Assembly: GCF_020523985.1 (NCBI RefSeq)
Contig: NZ_JAIVKM010000007.1
Location: 177,646-241,645 of the forward strand
DNA: 64,000 nucleotides
Direction of reading: 5' to 3'
Source: Mangrovibacter yixingensis
Lineage (GTDB): Bacteria > Pseudomonadota > Gammaproteobacteria > Enterobacterales > Enterobacteriaceae
In this document: one piece after another, positions 44,717 to 53,702 of the stretch
Numbering within the stretch: the stretch's first letter is position 1
Layout: each line of letters opens with the position of its first letter
Notes under the pieces: generated by a model
The model's input: the letters and a program-made list of their open reading frames with translations, nothing else
Databases searched by the model: none
What the model was told of the DNA's origin: nothing
Position numbers and translations under genes: made by a program

Positions 44717-45201
44717 GCCCGGCCCCTGTGCAGTAACCCGCACGATAACAGCGCCAGGCAGGCCCAGCCGGTGGACAGCCAGGCTAAGGCCTGCCAGACA
44801 GGAACATGGATAGTCATTGCCCCCAGGTAAGCACCCAACAAGTAAGCCAGCGGCCCGCCTGTTGCCGCGAGCAGAACCAACAACAAAAGTGGTACCGACC
44901 GGCTACGTGCCAGCACAGACCAAACACAAGAAAACATCACCCATAAAGCCACCATCCATAACGGCACCAGCCCATTGCCCTGGAAGGTAATACGCCCGGC
45001 GAGCACGTGGAATGTATCCAACCCACAACCCACCAGAGCAATAATCAACGCATGGCGCCGGGCCCCGGCTGGCAACATAAAACACACCACGAGCGCCAGC
45101 CCCAGCCACAACGTAATACCGCGTTCACGAAACAGCACAACCAGCGTCCAGTAGATATCGAACGCGATTGCCGCCAGCCCGGCACGCAGCAGGCTGTTCA
45201 C
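44713..45201 (-). CDS. DUF2878 integral membrane protein
   Basis: A 162-aa protein with about 4-5 hydrophobic segments and the conserved N-terminal FDIYWTLVVLFRERG typical of DUF2878 members. These are found almost only in operons with Cfa-like methyltransferase and DUF1365 genes. Function unknown. It overlaps both neighbours by 4 bases. Confidence 0.85.
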   Translation of the reverse strand: MNSLLRAGLAAIAFDIYWTLVVLFRERGITLWLGLALVVCFMLPAGARRHALIIALVGCGLDTFHVLAGRITFQGNGLVPLWMVALWVMFSCVWSVLARSRSVPLLLLVLLAATGGPLAYLLGAYLGAMTIHVPVWQALAWLSTGWACLALLSCGLLHRGRA

Positions 45202-46418
45202 ACCCGTTCCGCCGTGATTTGTACCGTGCTTATGGTGCGCGCATTAAAGCCCGCTTCACAGTAACCGAGGTAATACAGCCACATGCGGCGAAAACGCTCA
45301 TCGAACCCCATGGTTTCTATTTGCGGCCAGGCTTGTAAAAAACGTTGGCGCCAGTGAACCAGTGTACGGGCGTAATCTGGGCCTATATCACGCACATTAC
45401 GCATAACAAAATCGGTATGGCGGGTCATCAACTGGCTCATGGCGGTGAGGCTTGGCAGGAAGCCACCAGGGAAGATATAGCGCTGAATAAAGTCCACGCT
45501 GTTGCTGTAATCCTGGTAGCGTTGGTCCTGAATCGTAATAGCCTGTAGCACCATTTTTCCGCCCGGGCGCAAGCGCTGCTGGCAGTTGGTGAAAAAGTGC
45601 GGCAGCCAGGCTTTGCCTACGGCCTCTATCATTTCAACCGAAACAATTTTGTCGAACTGCCCGGCAAGATCTCGGTAGTCGCTCAGTAATACGGTGACGT
45701 GTTCCTGCAACCCGGCAGCATCGATACGGGCTTGCGCATAATCGTATTGCTCGCGGGATAACGTGGTGGTGGTTACCCGGCAACCGTAGTGGCGGGCGGC
45801 ATATTCTGCCAGTGCTCCCCAGCCGGTGCCGATTTCCAACAGGTGGTCATCGGCCGTCAGTGCCAGTTGTTCACACAGGCGCTGCATTTTGGCGACCTGG
45901 GCGCTTTCCAAATCCTGGTCAGGGGACTGGAACAGAGCACTGGAGTACAGCAGGTTGTGGTCAAGAAATGCACTGTAAAATGCATTGCCCAAATCGTAGT
46001 GCGCGGCAATATTCTTGCGCGCCTGGCGGCGATGGTTACGACGCAGCCAGTGGCGCAGGCGCTCCGCGGGAAGGCTGAGCCAGCGAAAACCGGTTTCCAG
46101 TTTGCTGAGCAATGTGCTGTTCAGTGCCACCACTTGCAGCACCTGTGTCAGGTTGGGGGAGTCCCACTCGCCATCCATCCAGGCTTCGGCTGCCGCCATG
46201 CTGCCCCCGGTTAATATCCGCCAGTAAAGACGAGGTGACTGAACGTACACTTCCGCCTGAAGTGGTGCATGGGCATCGCCGAACCGGCGTTGATATGATC
46301 CTTCGTGTACCACCAGCCCGCCGTGCTTTAACTCATCCAATAACCGGAACAATGCTTTGCGGGCCAGCCTGCTGTTATGGGGCAGACTGGGTTCAAGGGC
46401 GTATACAGGGTCAGTCAT
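45198..46418 (-). CDS. Cyclopropane-fatty-acid-synthase-family SAM methyltransferase
   Basis: A 406-aa Cfa/CmaS-like enzyme that transfers methyl or methylene groups from SAM to unsaturated phospholipid acyl chains. The SAM motif LLEIGTGWGALAEYAARHYGCRVTTTTLS, the NIAAHYDLGNAFYSAFLDHNLLYSSALF substrate segment, VSVEMIEAVG and the C-terminal GFDERFRRMWLYYLGYCEAGF are all typical. It is distinct from the housekeeping cfa by context; paralogues in this operon type (for example UfaM in alphaproteobacteria) make methylated acyl chains instead of cyclopropane. Product inferred. Confidence 0.9.
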   Translation of the reverse strand: MTDPVYALEPSLPHNSRLARKALFRLLDELKHGGLVVHEGSYQRRFGDAHAPLQAEVYVQSPRLYWRILTGGSMAAAEAWMDGEWDSPNLTQVLQVVALNSTLLSKLETGFRWLSLPAERLRHWLRRNHRRQARKNIAAHYDLGNAFYSAFLDHNLLYSSALFQSPDQDLESAQVAKMQRLCEQLALTADDHLLEIGTGWGALAEYAARHYGCRVTTTTLSREQYDYAQARIDAAGLQEHVTVLLSDYRDLAGQFDKIVSVEMIEAVGKAWLPHFFTNCQQRLRPGGKMVLQAITIQDQRYQDYSNSVDFIQRYIFPGGFLPSLTAMSQLMTRHTDFVMRNVRDIGPDYARTLVHWRQRFLQAWPQIETMGFDERFRRMWLYYLGYCEAGFNARTISTVQITAERV

Positions 46419-47137
46419 GAACGGGGCCTCCGGTTTGCCGGGTGCGAATGAACCGGCACACGTTTTAACAACAGCAAGAGTGCCTGCCAGTAAATTGCGG
46501 CGACAGTTTTCACCGTCATCAGCGGAATTTTGATAAGCAGGCGGCGAAGGTTTTTGCGGGTAAGCGGGCAGCGGGCCAGCGTTAATGTGGCATCGAAAAC
46601 CTTCGTTTGCTGGTGGTTTTCAATGTGCATATGCAGCGCTTTGCCTGGCGTGTTAAAGCGCCAGTGGTACACCATCTCCATGGGGTTGAAAGGCGACACA
46701 TGAAAGGCTTTATCAACGGGTTGGGTGTTGATGGCATCAATTGCGTAGTAATGGCGCTCGTTCCACGGCGTGTTGCGCACTTCAGCAAGTATCCAGCTCA
46801 GTTCGCCTTGTGCATTGTGGCAGTAGTAGAAATTGACCGGGTTAAAATGGAAACCGAAATAGCGCAACTGGGTTAACAGCATCACTTTGCCATTCAGCCG
46901 TTCGCCCGTCAGTGTGGCGAGCCGGTCCAGCACGTTTTGCCGCAAAGGTGCGCCCAGTGGGTAATCGCGAGTATAAAACGAGGCCGCTCCCCAACGGTTA
47001 AGCCGGATGCCTGCATCGGGTAGTTGCGCCAGTTCATCAAGGTCAATCCAGGCCATAAACACCTGGTAGCTGAAATGGTGCTGGCGTGGTTGCCAACGGC
47101 GGTGGCGTAATACCCCGTGGTACAGGCAGCTATTCAT
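46415..47137 (-). CDS. DUF1365 family protein
   Basis: A 240-aa DUF1365 protein. Family segments are LYHGVLRHRRWQPRQHHFSYQVF (start), RLNRWGAASFYTRDYPLG, LTQLRYFGFHFNPVNFYYC, AEVRNTPWNERHYYA and FHVSPFNPMEMVYHWRF. It is almost always found between an FAD oxidoreductase and a Cfa-type gene, as here, implying a step on the same lipid. Activity unknown. Overlaps both neighbouring genes. Confidence 0.93.
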   Translation of the reverse strand: MNSCLYHGVLRHRRWQPRQHHFSYQVFMAWIDLDELAQLPDAGIRLNRWGAASFYTRDYPLGAPLRQNVLDRLATLTGERLNGKVMLLTQLRYFGFHFNPVNFYYCHNAQGELSWILAEVRNTPWNERHYYAIDAINTQPVDKAFHVSPFNPMEMVYHWRFNTPGKALHMHIENHQQTKVFDATLTLARCPLTRKNLRRLLIKIPLMTVKTVAAIYWQALLLLLKRVPVHSHPANRRPRS

Positions 47138-48401
47138 GCTTCCCCCTTACGGTTGCAATTCCTGCCACCACGTCCAGTGCGCTACGCACGCCATCTTCAT
47201 GAAAACCGTTGTACCAATAAGCACCGCAAAACCAGCTGTGTTGCTGGCCATTGATTTCACCCCGGCGGGCTTGTGCCTGCCAGCTTTGCGGGTTAAATAC
47301 CGGGTGTTCATAGCGAAAACGCCGCCACACCAAACCATCATCGATGGGGGATGATGGGTTGAGTGTGACGCAGAACAGTGGGCTGCCAGCGGGCAACCCT
47401 TGCAGAATATTCATGTTGTAAGTCACGCAGGCACGTGTGTGCTCAAGGTTGGTGTCACTCAGGCGGTAATTCCAGCTGGCCCAGGCCCGTTCGCGGTCCG
47501 GTAACCAGCGGCGGTCGCGGTGCAAAATCACGTCGTTCTGCTGCCAGCCAATCGCACCCAGTACCTCTTGCTCTGCCGGGGTTGGGTTACCCAGCATTGC
47601 CAGAGCCTGGTTTGCATGGCAGGCGAAAATAACCTGGTCGAAATGCGCCAGTGTGCCGTTAAACGCAATCTCCACGCCGCCCGGATGGCGTGTAACCTGC
47701 TCGACTGGCGTGTTGCAGCGGGTTTCCAGGAGGCCAGCAAGGCGAGTGGTGATAGCACGAATATATTCACGCGAGCCGCCAGGCACGACATACCACTGTG
47801 GGCGCTGGGTAATATCCAGCAGGCCGTGGTTGTTAAAGAACTGCAAAAACAGCGCCAGGGGGAAACGGCGCATTTCCTGTAGTGAGGACGACCAGATTGC
47901 CGCGCCCATGGGCAGAATGTAATGCCGGGCAAAAAAGGCGTTAAACCGGTGGCATTCCAGAAAAGTTTGCAAGGTGTCGTTATCGCCGGTTGGCTGGTGC
48001 AGGGCGGATTTTGCCAGGCGATTAAAACGCATGATTTCTGCCAGCAAATGCCAGAAGCGAGGGTTGACCAGGTTGGTGCGCTGAGCAAACAGAGAAGCCA
48101 GTGTGTGCCCGTTATATTCCAGCCCGGAAATAGGGTTGTGCACAGAGAAACTCATTTCTGTTTTCTGGCCCTGAATCCCCAGTTCACTTAAAAGTCCCAT
48201 AAAACGCGGGTAAGTGCGGTCGTTGTAAACAATAAAACCGGTATCAATCGCCCAGGTACCCTGATGCGTGTCCACATCCACTGTGGCGGTATGCCCACCC
48301 AGCGTAGGGCTGGCTTCAAATAGCGTCACCTGGTGGTGCCCGGCCAGCCGCCAGGCGCAGGTTAACCCTGCAATGCCGCTACCAATAATGGCGATATTCA
48401 T
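47130..48401 (-). CDS. FAD-dependent amine-oxidase-like oxidoreductase
   Basis: A 423-aa flavoprotein. MNIAIIGSGIAGLTCAWRL gives the FAD-binding GxGxxG and the HQVTLFEASPTLGGHT second motif; the C-terminal part ends with WFCGAYWYNGFHEDGVRSALDVV, the usual FAD-contacting end of the family. The open frame continues to 48800, but residues before 48401 overlap the SDR gene and have no family match, so the ATG at 48401 is used. Relatives in the same operon layout act as acyl-lipid desaturases (UfaD-like). Here it overlaps DUF1365 by 8 bases. Confidence 0.88.
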   Translation of the reverse strand: MNIAIIGSGIAGLTCAWRLAGHHQVTLFEASPTLGGHTATVDVDTHQGTWAIDTGFIVYNDRTYPRFMGLLSELGIQGQKTEMSFSVHNPISGLEYNGHTLASLFAQRTNLVNPRFWHLLAEIMRFNRLAKSALHQPTGDNDTLQTFLECHRFNAFFARHYILPMGAAIWSSSLQEMRRFPLALFLQFFNNHGLLDITQRPQWYVVPGGSREYIRAITTRLAGLLETRCNTPVEQVTRHPGGVEIAFNGTLAHFDQVIFACHANQALAMLGNPTPAEQEVLGAIGWQQNDVILHRDRRWLPDRERAWASWNYRLSDTNLEHTRACVTYNMNILQGLPAGSPLFCVTLNPSSPIDDGLVWRRFRYEHPVFNPQSWQAQARRGEINGQQHSWFCGAYWYNGFHEDGVRSALDVVAGIATVRGKHE

Positions 48402-49117
48402 GGCCGCACCATCCTGCGTAATAAAACGTGTTGTACGCAGGCGGGGAGTAACCCCAGTGCGCGTAAAAAGAAGCTGAACCCGCCGGGGAAGGCGATATGG
48501 TTGTGGTTTTTTGCCAGCCCATGGCGAATGGCTTTCACGGCCTGGCCAACACTCACCTGGCCTGGCATCGCGAAATCGTTGCGGCGGGTGAGTGGTGTAT
48601 CGACAAAACCGGGGGAAACCAGGGTTACTGAAATACCTTTGGGTTCCCAATCCAGCCGCAGGCTGTTGGCAAACCAGGTGAGTGCAGCTTTTGAAGCGCC
48701 ATAAGCTTCTGCGCGGGGAAAAGGCAGCCAGTGAGCCATCGAACTCACCAGCACCACACGGCTGCCGGGTTGCAGTTGGGTTTGCAGCGCCGCCAGGCAA
48801 TTTACCGGGCCGAGAAAGTTGGTACGCAACACCCGCTCCACCAGGCTGGCATCAACCATGCCATGATCAAGGTATTCACAAGTCCCGGCGCACAGAACGG
48901 CGACATCTACCTGGCAATTGACGAGTGCCTGCTGGCAGGCGCTGGCATCGGTAATATCAAACTGGCGGGTGGTGATATTGGGGCTGTAACTTGCCAGTGC
49001 ATCCAGCCGGGCCTGGTCACGCCCACAGGCGATAACTTGTGCGCCATCATCCGCCCAGGCTTTGGCAAGACCTTCACCAATACCCGAGCTGGCACCGGTT
49101 ACCAGTACCCGTTTCAT
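48398..49117 (-). CDS. Short-chain dehydrogenase/reductase in the Cfa/DUF1365 operon
   Basis: A 239-aa classical SDR. The NAD(P) motif is VLVTGASSGIGEGLAKAW (residues ~4-21); LCAG is the NxxG equivalent; the catalytic Ser and Tyr-Lys are in LVSSMAHWLPFPRAEAYGASKAALTWF, and VSPGFVDTPLT follows. The ORF extension to 49249 would overlap the NTF2-like gene; the ATG at 49117 gives a 4-base overlap with it. Substrate unknown; a lipid aldehyde or ketone is plausible from context. Confidence 0.9.
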   Translation of the reverse strand: MKRVLVTGASSGIGEGLAKAWADDGAQVIACGRDQARLDALASYSPNITTRQFDITDASACQQALVNCQVDVAVLCAGTCEYLDHGMVDASLVERVLRTNFLGPVNCLAALQTQLQPGSRVVLVSSMAHWLPFPRAEAYGASKAALTWFANSLRLDWEPKGISVTLVSPGFVDTPLTRRNDFAMPGQVSVGQAVKAIRHGLAKNHNHIAFPGGFSFFLRALGLLPACVQHVLLRRMVRP

Positions 49118-49548
49118 GATGCCACCCGCTGTTTTACATGCCGCACCGCGTAACCCAGCAGCGGGATGTGCTCGTAGACCATACTGCCTGCATCGTAGTA
49201 GTCCTGCTGCCAGGCAATACGCCCCTCGCGTATTAACAAAATGGAGCAACCGGATAATGCCAGTGGTTCACCGCCCCGTAGTTTGGGGTGTGCCCAGTGC
49301 ATCACCCAACTGAGGGCAGCACGGTCGCCTTCACACAGCGGCTGGTCTACATCGAACCAGCAACGGGTCACGTTGCTGAGCAGGTGGTCAAAGTAGTGTT
49401 CTATAGCAGGAAGGCCCTGGTGTTGGCCAAAAGGGTCGATAAGCCGGGCGTCATCGTGGTACAGCTCACGCAGTTTGCTGAGCGACTGGTGGTCCAGCGC
49501 TTTGTAGAACGCGATGCAGTTTTCAATGACGGATCGGGTATCGCACAT
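49114..49548 (-). CDS. NTF2/SnoaL-like protein, first gene of the lipid operon
   Basis: A 144-aa SnoaL-like cone-shaped fold: VIENCIAFYKALDHQSLSKLRELYHDDARLIDPFGQHQG is the characteristic N-terminal helix pair and pocket strand, with SWVMHWAHPKLRGGEPLALSGCSIL and GRIAWQQDYYDAGSMVYEHIP forming the sheet. This family often binds hydrophobic or cyclic substrates. It starts the eight-gene overlapping operon, and a perfect palindrome lies 51-80 bases upstream. Confidence 0.85.
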   Translation of the reverse strand: MCDTRSVIENCIAFYKALDHQSLSKLRELYHDDARLIDPFGQHQGLPAIEHYFDHLLSNVTRCWFDVDQPLCEGDRAALSWVMHWAHPKLRGGEPLALSGCSILLIREGRIAWQQDYYDAGSMVYEHIPLLGYAVRHVKQRVAS

Positions 49549-49598
49549 AGTGTTACCTTGTTGAGTTCTGCGCCCGTAATCAGGTACGTACTAACAAT

Positions 49599-49628
49599 AC
49601 TTGTACAAAATTAATTTTTTGTACAAGT
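49599..49628. promoter_or_regulatory. MlrA/LitR-type operator in front of the lipid operon
   Basis: A perfect 30-base palindrome: arms ACTTGTACAAAA and TTTTGTACAAGT around TTAATT. It contains TGTACA-N12-TGTACA, the same architecture as the known E. coli MlrA site at csgD (TTGTACA-N12-TGTACAA) and close to LitR/PplR sites. It lies 51-80 bases before the first operon gene. The MerR gene next door is the obvious candidate binder. Confidence 0.75.
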
Positions 49629-49817
49629 TTTTGTGAATATATTTTTAATTATTGTTATTTTTCAATTAGATAGGTTTTTGATTTTTTACGTGAAAAACAG
49701 GCGTGTTTTTCATTTGGCTTATGGAAAGCGAAGAACCTGGGGGCAATATGGGCAGGGCAATTTAACAATTGGGGGAATTCAACGTTGCCGTAGATACACC
49801 ACTACGGCGGGGGATTT
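49629..49817. other. Gap between the palindrome and the MerR gene
   Basis: AT-rich upstream part of the operon promoter region followed by the 3' flank of the MerR gene. No gene or terminator hairpin was seen. Confidence 0.35.
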
Positions 49818-50546
49818 TTACAACAGAATGATTTCCAGGGAAGCGACCTGCTCACGCCATTTTTCCAGGTCTTTTTGCCGGGCCTGGGTGAGCTTGCCGG
49901 TTGTGACTAACACCCAGTGGCGTTGGGGAAACAGTGCCGGAGCCAGTATGCCAGGCGATGCGGGTAACACATCTGCCCGGTTGCCCTGGCCTGAGCGTTT
50001 CAGGGCTTCCAGCCACACTTCACAAGTGTCGGCCAGTTGCCAGCCTGCCAGAACATAGTTTTCGCCGGGGGCTTTGCGGTCGCCATCGAGGCAAAATGAG
50101 GTATACCCAATGATAATCCCGTCCAGCACTTCCCGCAGAGTCATCATGGATGCCGTGTTGGCCGCAAGGCGGCTACGCAGAGGGCGCAGGACATTGGCGA
50201 CCAGTTCCGGCCTGGGGTAATCCCGCCCGGAATTAAAAATTAACTGGCGCAGCGATTCAATTTTGCCATCCTGCAGGCGTTGCAGCATGGTTTCCTGTAA
50301 TGCCTGCCAGTTATTGGTCTGGCGTTTGGTTGGCCGCTCCAGTAAAGGCCTTACCTGGCTGACCGGCACGCCCTTTTTAATCCAGTCGAGAATTTTCAGT
50401 GCCTGGGTTACATCATCGTCGTTGTACTGGCGGTGGCCGCCTTCAGTACGCAGCGGTTTGAGCAGCCCATAGCGGCGCTGCCAGGCACGCAATGTAGTGG
50501 CGTTAATGCCACAAAGCTGGGCAAATTCACCGATGGAGTAGGACAT
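49818..50546 (-). CDS. MlrA-like MerR-family regulator
   Basis: A 242-aa MerR protein. Residues 1-70 are the DNA-binding domain (MSYSIGEFAQLCGINATTLRAWQRRYGLLKPLRTEGGHRQYNDDDV), nearly the MlrA/BldR helix sequence with WQRRYGLL. The C-terminal half has a degenerate cobalamin-binding-domain-like fold (LRSRLAANTASMMTLREVLDGIIIGYTSFCL). I see no DxHxxG B12-ligand motif, so B12/light sensing seems unlikely, as in E. coli MlrA (243 aa). It is transcribed in the same direction as, and 270 bases upstream of, the lipid operon. Role inferred: control of that operon and perhaps csgD-like targets. Confidence 0.88.
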   Translation of the reverse strand: MSYSIGEFAQLCGINATTLRAWQRRYGLLKPLRTEGGHRQYNDDDVTQALKILDWIKKGVPVSQVRPLLERPTKRQTNNWQALQETMLQRLQDGKIESLRQLIFNSGRDYPRPELVANVLRPLRSRLAANTASMMTLREVLDGIIIGYTSFCLDGDRKAPGENYVLAGWQLADTCEVWLEALKRSGQGNRADVLPASPGILAPALFPQRHWVLVTTGKLTQARQKDLEKWREQVASLEIILL

Positions 50547-50631
50547 GATGCATTTCCATTCTGAGTAGTACGACGATTTATATTATGGGTAAACATTGGT
50601 GGAATGGAAGTGGGTAGTCGTTACCAGTGAT

Positions 50632-51336
50632 TTACCACGGTACTGTATTCCCTTTGAAATCAAGGTATTCAAGCCCCGGTCTGGCTTGTTTCTCCAGTAA
50701 CACATTCACCAGGCTGGGAATCGTTTCTTCGAGGGGCCTGGGCGCTTGTGGCCCACCCAGCGCCGTACGGATCCAGCCCGGAGCCATACTCACCAGCGCC
50801 CGCTCTGTGCCTGCCTGGCGTGCAGCAAAGCTGCGCATAAACATATTCAATGCGGCTTTGCTGCCCCGGTAAAGTTCACGCTGGCCGTTAATATTGTTGG
50901 TAATACTACCCTGCCCGGAAGACATCACCCCCAGCAGTGCACGGGAATGTGTATGTTTTTCCAGCTTTTCCAGCACGCGCATGGGGGCCAGCGCATTGGT
51001 GGTCATCACCTGAATAAATTCCTCTGTGGTGATCTCGCCAATAGTTTGTGACGGGTTCCGGTTTGTGGTGCCAGCGTTCACAAACAGCATGTCGAACTGG
51101 CTGCCGTTAAGCCGTGCATCCAGAGCGGCCAGTTGCAAGTCGTCGCACATATCCAGTATTTCAATTTGCAGTTGCCCGGGCCAGGCACCTGCCAGTGCAT
51201 GCAAGGGTGTGTGTTCACTGCGTACTGTGCCGGTGACATGCCAGCCTTTTGCCAGAAATTGTTCCGCCATGGCCAGACCGATACCACGAGATGCGCCAAC
51301 CAGCAAAACAGAGGGTACAAACGAAGGAAGAGACAT
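50632..51336 (-). CDS. Short-chain dehydrogenase/reductase (CsgA/YciK-like SDR)
   Basis: A 234-aa SDR. The cofactor motif is VLLVGASRGIGLAMAEQFLAKGW, NAGTTNR follows strand 4, and the catalytic Ser/Tyr/Lys are in LGVMSSGQGSITNNINGQRELYRGSKAALNMF. VSMAPGWIRTALGG is the usual loop after strand 6. Divergent from a LysR gene 129 bases away, the classical layout for regulator-target pairs. Substrate unknown. Confidence 0.9.
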   Translation of the reverse strand: MSLPSFVPSVLLVGASRGIGLAMAEQFLAKGWHVTGTVRSEHTPLHALAGAWPGQLQIEILDMCDDLQLAALDARLNGSQFDMLFVNAGTTNRNPSQTIGEITTEEFIQVMTTNALAPMRVLEKLEKHTHSRALLGVMSSGQGSITNNINGQRELYRGSKAALNMFMRSFAARQAGTERALVSMAPGWIRTALGGPQAPRPLEETIPSLVNVLLEKQARPGLEYLDFKGNTVPW

Positions 51337-51465
51337 AACAGCTCCTTGAATAATATTGGGTGACGTTTCTTACTGTAGTGCGGTGTGATATAAGGCGGAA
51401 GACGCAGGTGATGCATTAATAACCTGCACCAAACGCCCTGTATCAGCATTCCGGCAGGAGGACAA

Positions 51466-52431
51466 ATGGCAGAGGCCGACCTGAACTTACTGATTGCGCT
51501 TGATGTTTTGCTGGCGGAAAAAAGCGTGGCTGCGGCGGCACGCCGACTGGGGTTGAGTGAATCCGCTATGAGCCGCACTCTGGGAAGGTTACGCCAAACA
51601 ACGGGAGACCCATTACTGGTGCGTGCGGGCCGCCATATGGTGTTAACGCCGCATGGCGAACAGTTGCTTGAAGCTGCTCCCCTGGCTGTGGCACAGGCAC
51701 GTTCATTGCTCAAACCCGCAACCTCTACGCTGAGCCTTGCCACCCTGGACCGGGTGTTTACATTGCGTACAAACGACGGCTTTGCACAAGTGTTCGGCCC
51801 GGATTTGGTGGCGGCACTGGCGCAGTCAGCCCCACACGCAGGACTGCGTTTTGTTGCCAAACCTGACAAGGAAGATGGCCCGCTAAGAGAGGGGCTGGTG
51901 GACCTGGAAATTGGCGTACTGAAAAATATGGGCCCGGAAATTTACCTTCAGGCGCTGTTTCAGGACAGATTTATTGGTGTGGTGCGTGCAGGCCACCCGT
52001 TGGCACAGAGCACAATACTGACACCACAAGCTTATGCGGCATACGGGCATATTGTGGTTGCCCGCCATGGTAATGGCCGTGGGCCGGTAGATAACAAGCT
52101 GTCTTCCCTTGGGCTGGCACGCCATATAGCTGCTGTGGTGCCGGGGCTTGGGGCTGCATTGTCCATTGCCCGGCAGTCGGACCTGGTGGCGCTGGTGCCT
52201 GAGTCGTTTTTCCTGCATCAGGCGCAGAACAGTGGCACAGGTCGTGTTCCTGGGCTCGTTGGCTTTGAGCTACCTGTGCAAACAAGCGCGATAACTGTTT
52301 CGCAAATGTGGCACCCCCGCCTGCATAATGACCCGGCTCATCGCTGGCTGCGCGAGTGCCTGCGTGAGGTGTGCGGGTTGCACTACGCTGCGCTGAGTGG
52401 CCTGGTGGGGAAGGTTACAACGCCTGGGTGA
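51466..52431 (+). CDS. LysR-family transcriptional regulator
   Basis: A 321-aa LysR regulator. The helix-turn-helix is in LIALDVLLAEKSVAAAARRLGLSESAMSRTLGRLRQTTGDPLLVRAG (residues ~8-55), of the NodD/LeuO-like LxxALDxLL subgroup. The remaining 240 residues are a periplasmic-binding-like sensor domain. It is divergent from the SDR gene, its likely target, and convergent with the S66 peptidase gene, whose stop it overlaps by 17 bases. Confidence 0.9.
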   Translation: MAEADLNLLIALDVLLAEKSVAAAARRLGLSESAMSRTLGRLRQTTGDPLLVRAGRHMVLTPHGEQLLEAAPLAVAQARSLLKPATSTLSLATLDRVFTLRTNDGFAQVFGPDLVAALAQSAPHAGLRFVAKPDKEDGPLREGLVDLEIGVLKNMGPEIYLQALFQDRFIGVVRAGHPLAQSTILTPQAYAAYGHIVVARHGNGRGPVDNKLSSLGLARHIAAVVPGLGAALSIARQSDLVALVPESFFLHQAQNSGTGRVPGLVGFELPVQTSAITVSQMWHPRLHNDPAHRWLRECLREVCGLHYAALSGLVGKVTTPG

Positions 52432-53452
52432 TTCTGCCGCTGTTTTCCTGAAAATACACTGCCGCCAGCGCGCCGTTCACCAGAGAAAGTTGCGGTGGAA
52501 TATGGCCGATATCCAGGTCATACAGCACTGGCACCGGTAAGTCGCCTAATGCTGAATTTAGCGCATCCCTTTGTGACTGGTGTTCTGGTGTGCTGGCATC
52601 AGGTGCGGCGTGCCGGCCAACTAAAACCCCTGAAACCGCCTGGAACCAGCCATGCAGGCGCAGGCTGTACAATGCGCGGGTCAGCTCGCAGGGGTTCATT
52701 TCCACATTTTCGATGTACAGAATGACACCCTCTTGCTGGTGTTGTTCACAGAAGCGCGGCAGGTTACCAAACCGGGTTCCGGCCAGCCGCGCCAGCGTAT
52801 CCAGGCAACCGCCTGCCAGCCGCCCGTGTATTTCCAGGTTGCCATGGAGCCCGTCCAGGCGCTTCCAGCAGGTGGGTTGTGTAAGGCGAAAACCTGTTTT
52901 CTCGTCGGGGCAACCCTGGCAAGGGCCGTCCTGGTGGTATTGTGAAGCATGTTGTTCCACTTGGGTGCCACGAGGCGCTTCGAGCACTGACCATATGCCT
53001 TGCGTGGTCTGGTCAACCTGTTGCGAGCCAAGTTCCATTAAATTCGGGCCGTGCAGCGTTGCCCAGCCTGCCAGCATCGTTAAGGGAAAATGCAGTGTGC
53101 TGAGATCTGAATAACCGCTGAACCATTTGGGCTGGGTTTGTGAAAGCAGGGTAAAATCCAGCAACTCCAGAATTTCGATTGCCAGGTCTCCTCCCCAGGG
53201 CGGCATTACCGCGTGAATATCCGGGCGGGTGAGAAAAGACATTAACTCGCGAGCCCGCAAGGTTTTATCCGCGCTTTTGTTTTTGTAACTGGTGCGTAAG
53301 CACTCCCCTTCCAGCACAGTAAAACCACGCAGCTCCAGTGCCTGTTTTGCACCATCCAGTTGTGCGTGAAGGGCGGCGGGAACACCTGTTGAAGGGGCGG
53401 TAATGGCAACCGTATCTCCGGGCTTTAATGGGGCAGGAAAACACACGGGCAT
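52415..53452 (-). CDS. MccF-like S66-family peptidase (LD-carboxypeptidase family)
   Basis: A 345-aa S66 serine peptidase. The catalytic Ser115 is in FSGYSDLSTL, Glu248 in YIENVEMNP and His317 in DIGHIPPQLSL, forming the S-E-H triad. Length and layout match MccF (344 aa), which cleaves microcin C and related aminoacyl-nucleotide antibiotics, better than LdcA (304 aa), a muramoyl-tetrapeptide carboxypeptidase. A Cys-rich insertion (CQGCPDEK, around 178-185) is notable. The gene could give immunity to a nucleotide-peptide antibiotic or recycle cell-wall peptides. Start at 53452. Confidence 0.85.
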   Translation of the reverse strand: MPVCFPAPLKPGDTVAITAPSTGVPAALHAQLDGAKQALELRGFTVLEGECLRTSYKNKSADKTLRARELMSFLTRPDIHAVMPPWGGDLAIEILELLDFTLLSQTQPKWFSGYSDLSTLHFPLTMLAGWATLHGPNLMELGSQQVDQTTQGIWSVLEAPRGTQVEQHASQYHQDGPCQGCPDEKTGFRLTQPTCWKRLDGLHGNLEIHGRLAGGCLDTLARLAGTRFGNLPRFCEQHQQEGVILYIENVEMNPCELTRALYSLRLHGWFQAVSGVLVGRHAAPDASTPEHQSQRDALNSALGDLPVPVLYDLDIGHIPPQLSLVNGALAAVYFQENSGRITQAL

Positions 53453-53702
53453 AAAACAACTCCTGAACAGTTAACAGCAGACCACTTTGGGTTTATCAGC
53501 GCGAATAGTTATTAACATACCATTCATGCCTGGTTTCAGGAGTGGTAATGGGTTTATCTGCCTGAATAACGCAGAAAAATCTGCCAGACAAGCGAAGGGG
53601 AAAAGGGCAGACTACTCCCGGTTTATGTTCACTGGCGCTGGCAATATAATCTGCGCCTGTGGCATTGGCTAAAACACGCAACAGGAACAACGTGCTGGCT
53701 TA

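Noticed and set aside
49818..50546. B12-dependent photoreceptor (LitR/CarH) interpretation of the MerR regulator
   Set aside because: The C-terminal half lacks a visible DxHxxG cobalamin-ligand motif, and its length and N-terminus match MlrA better.
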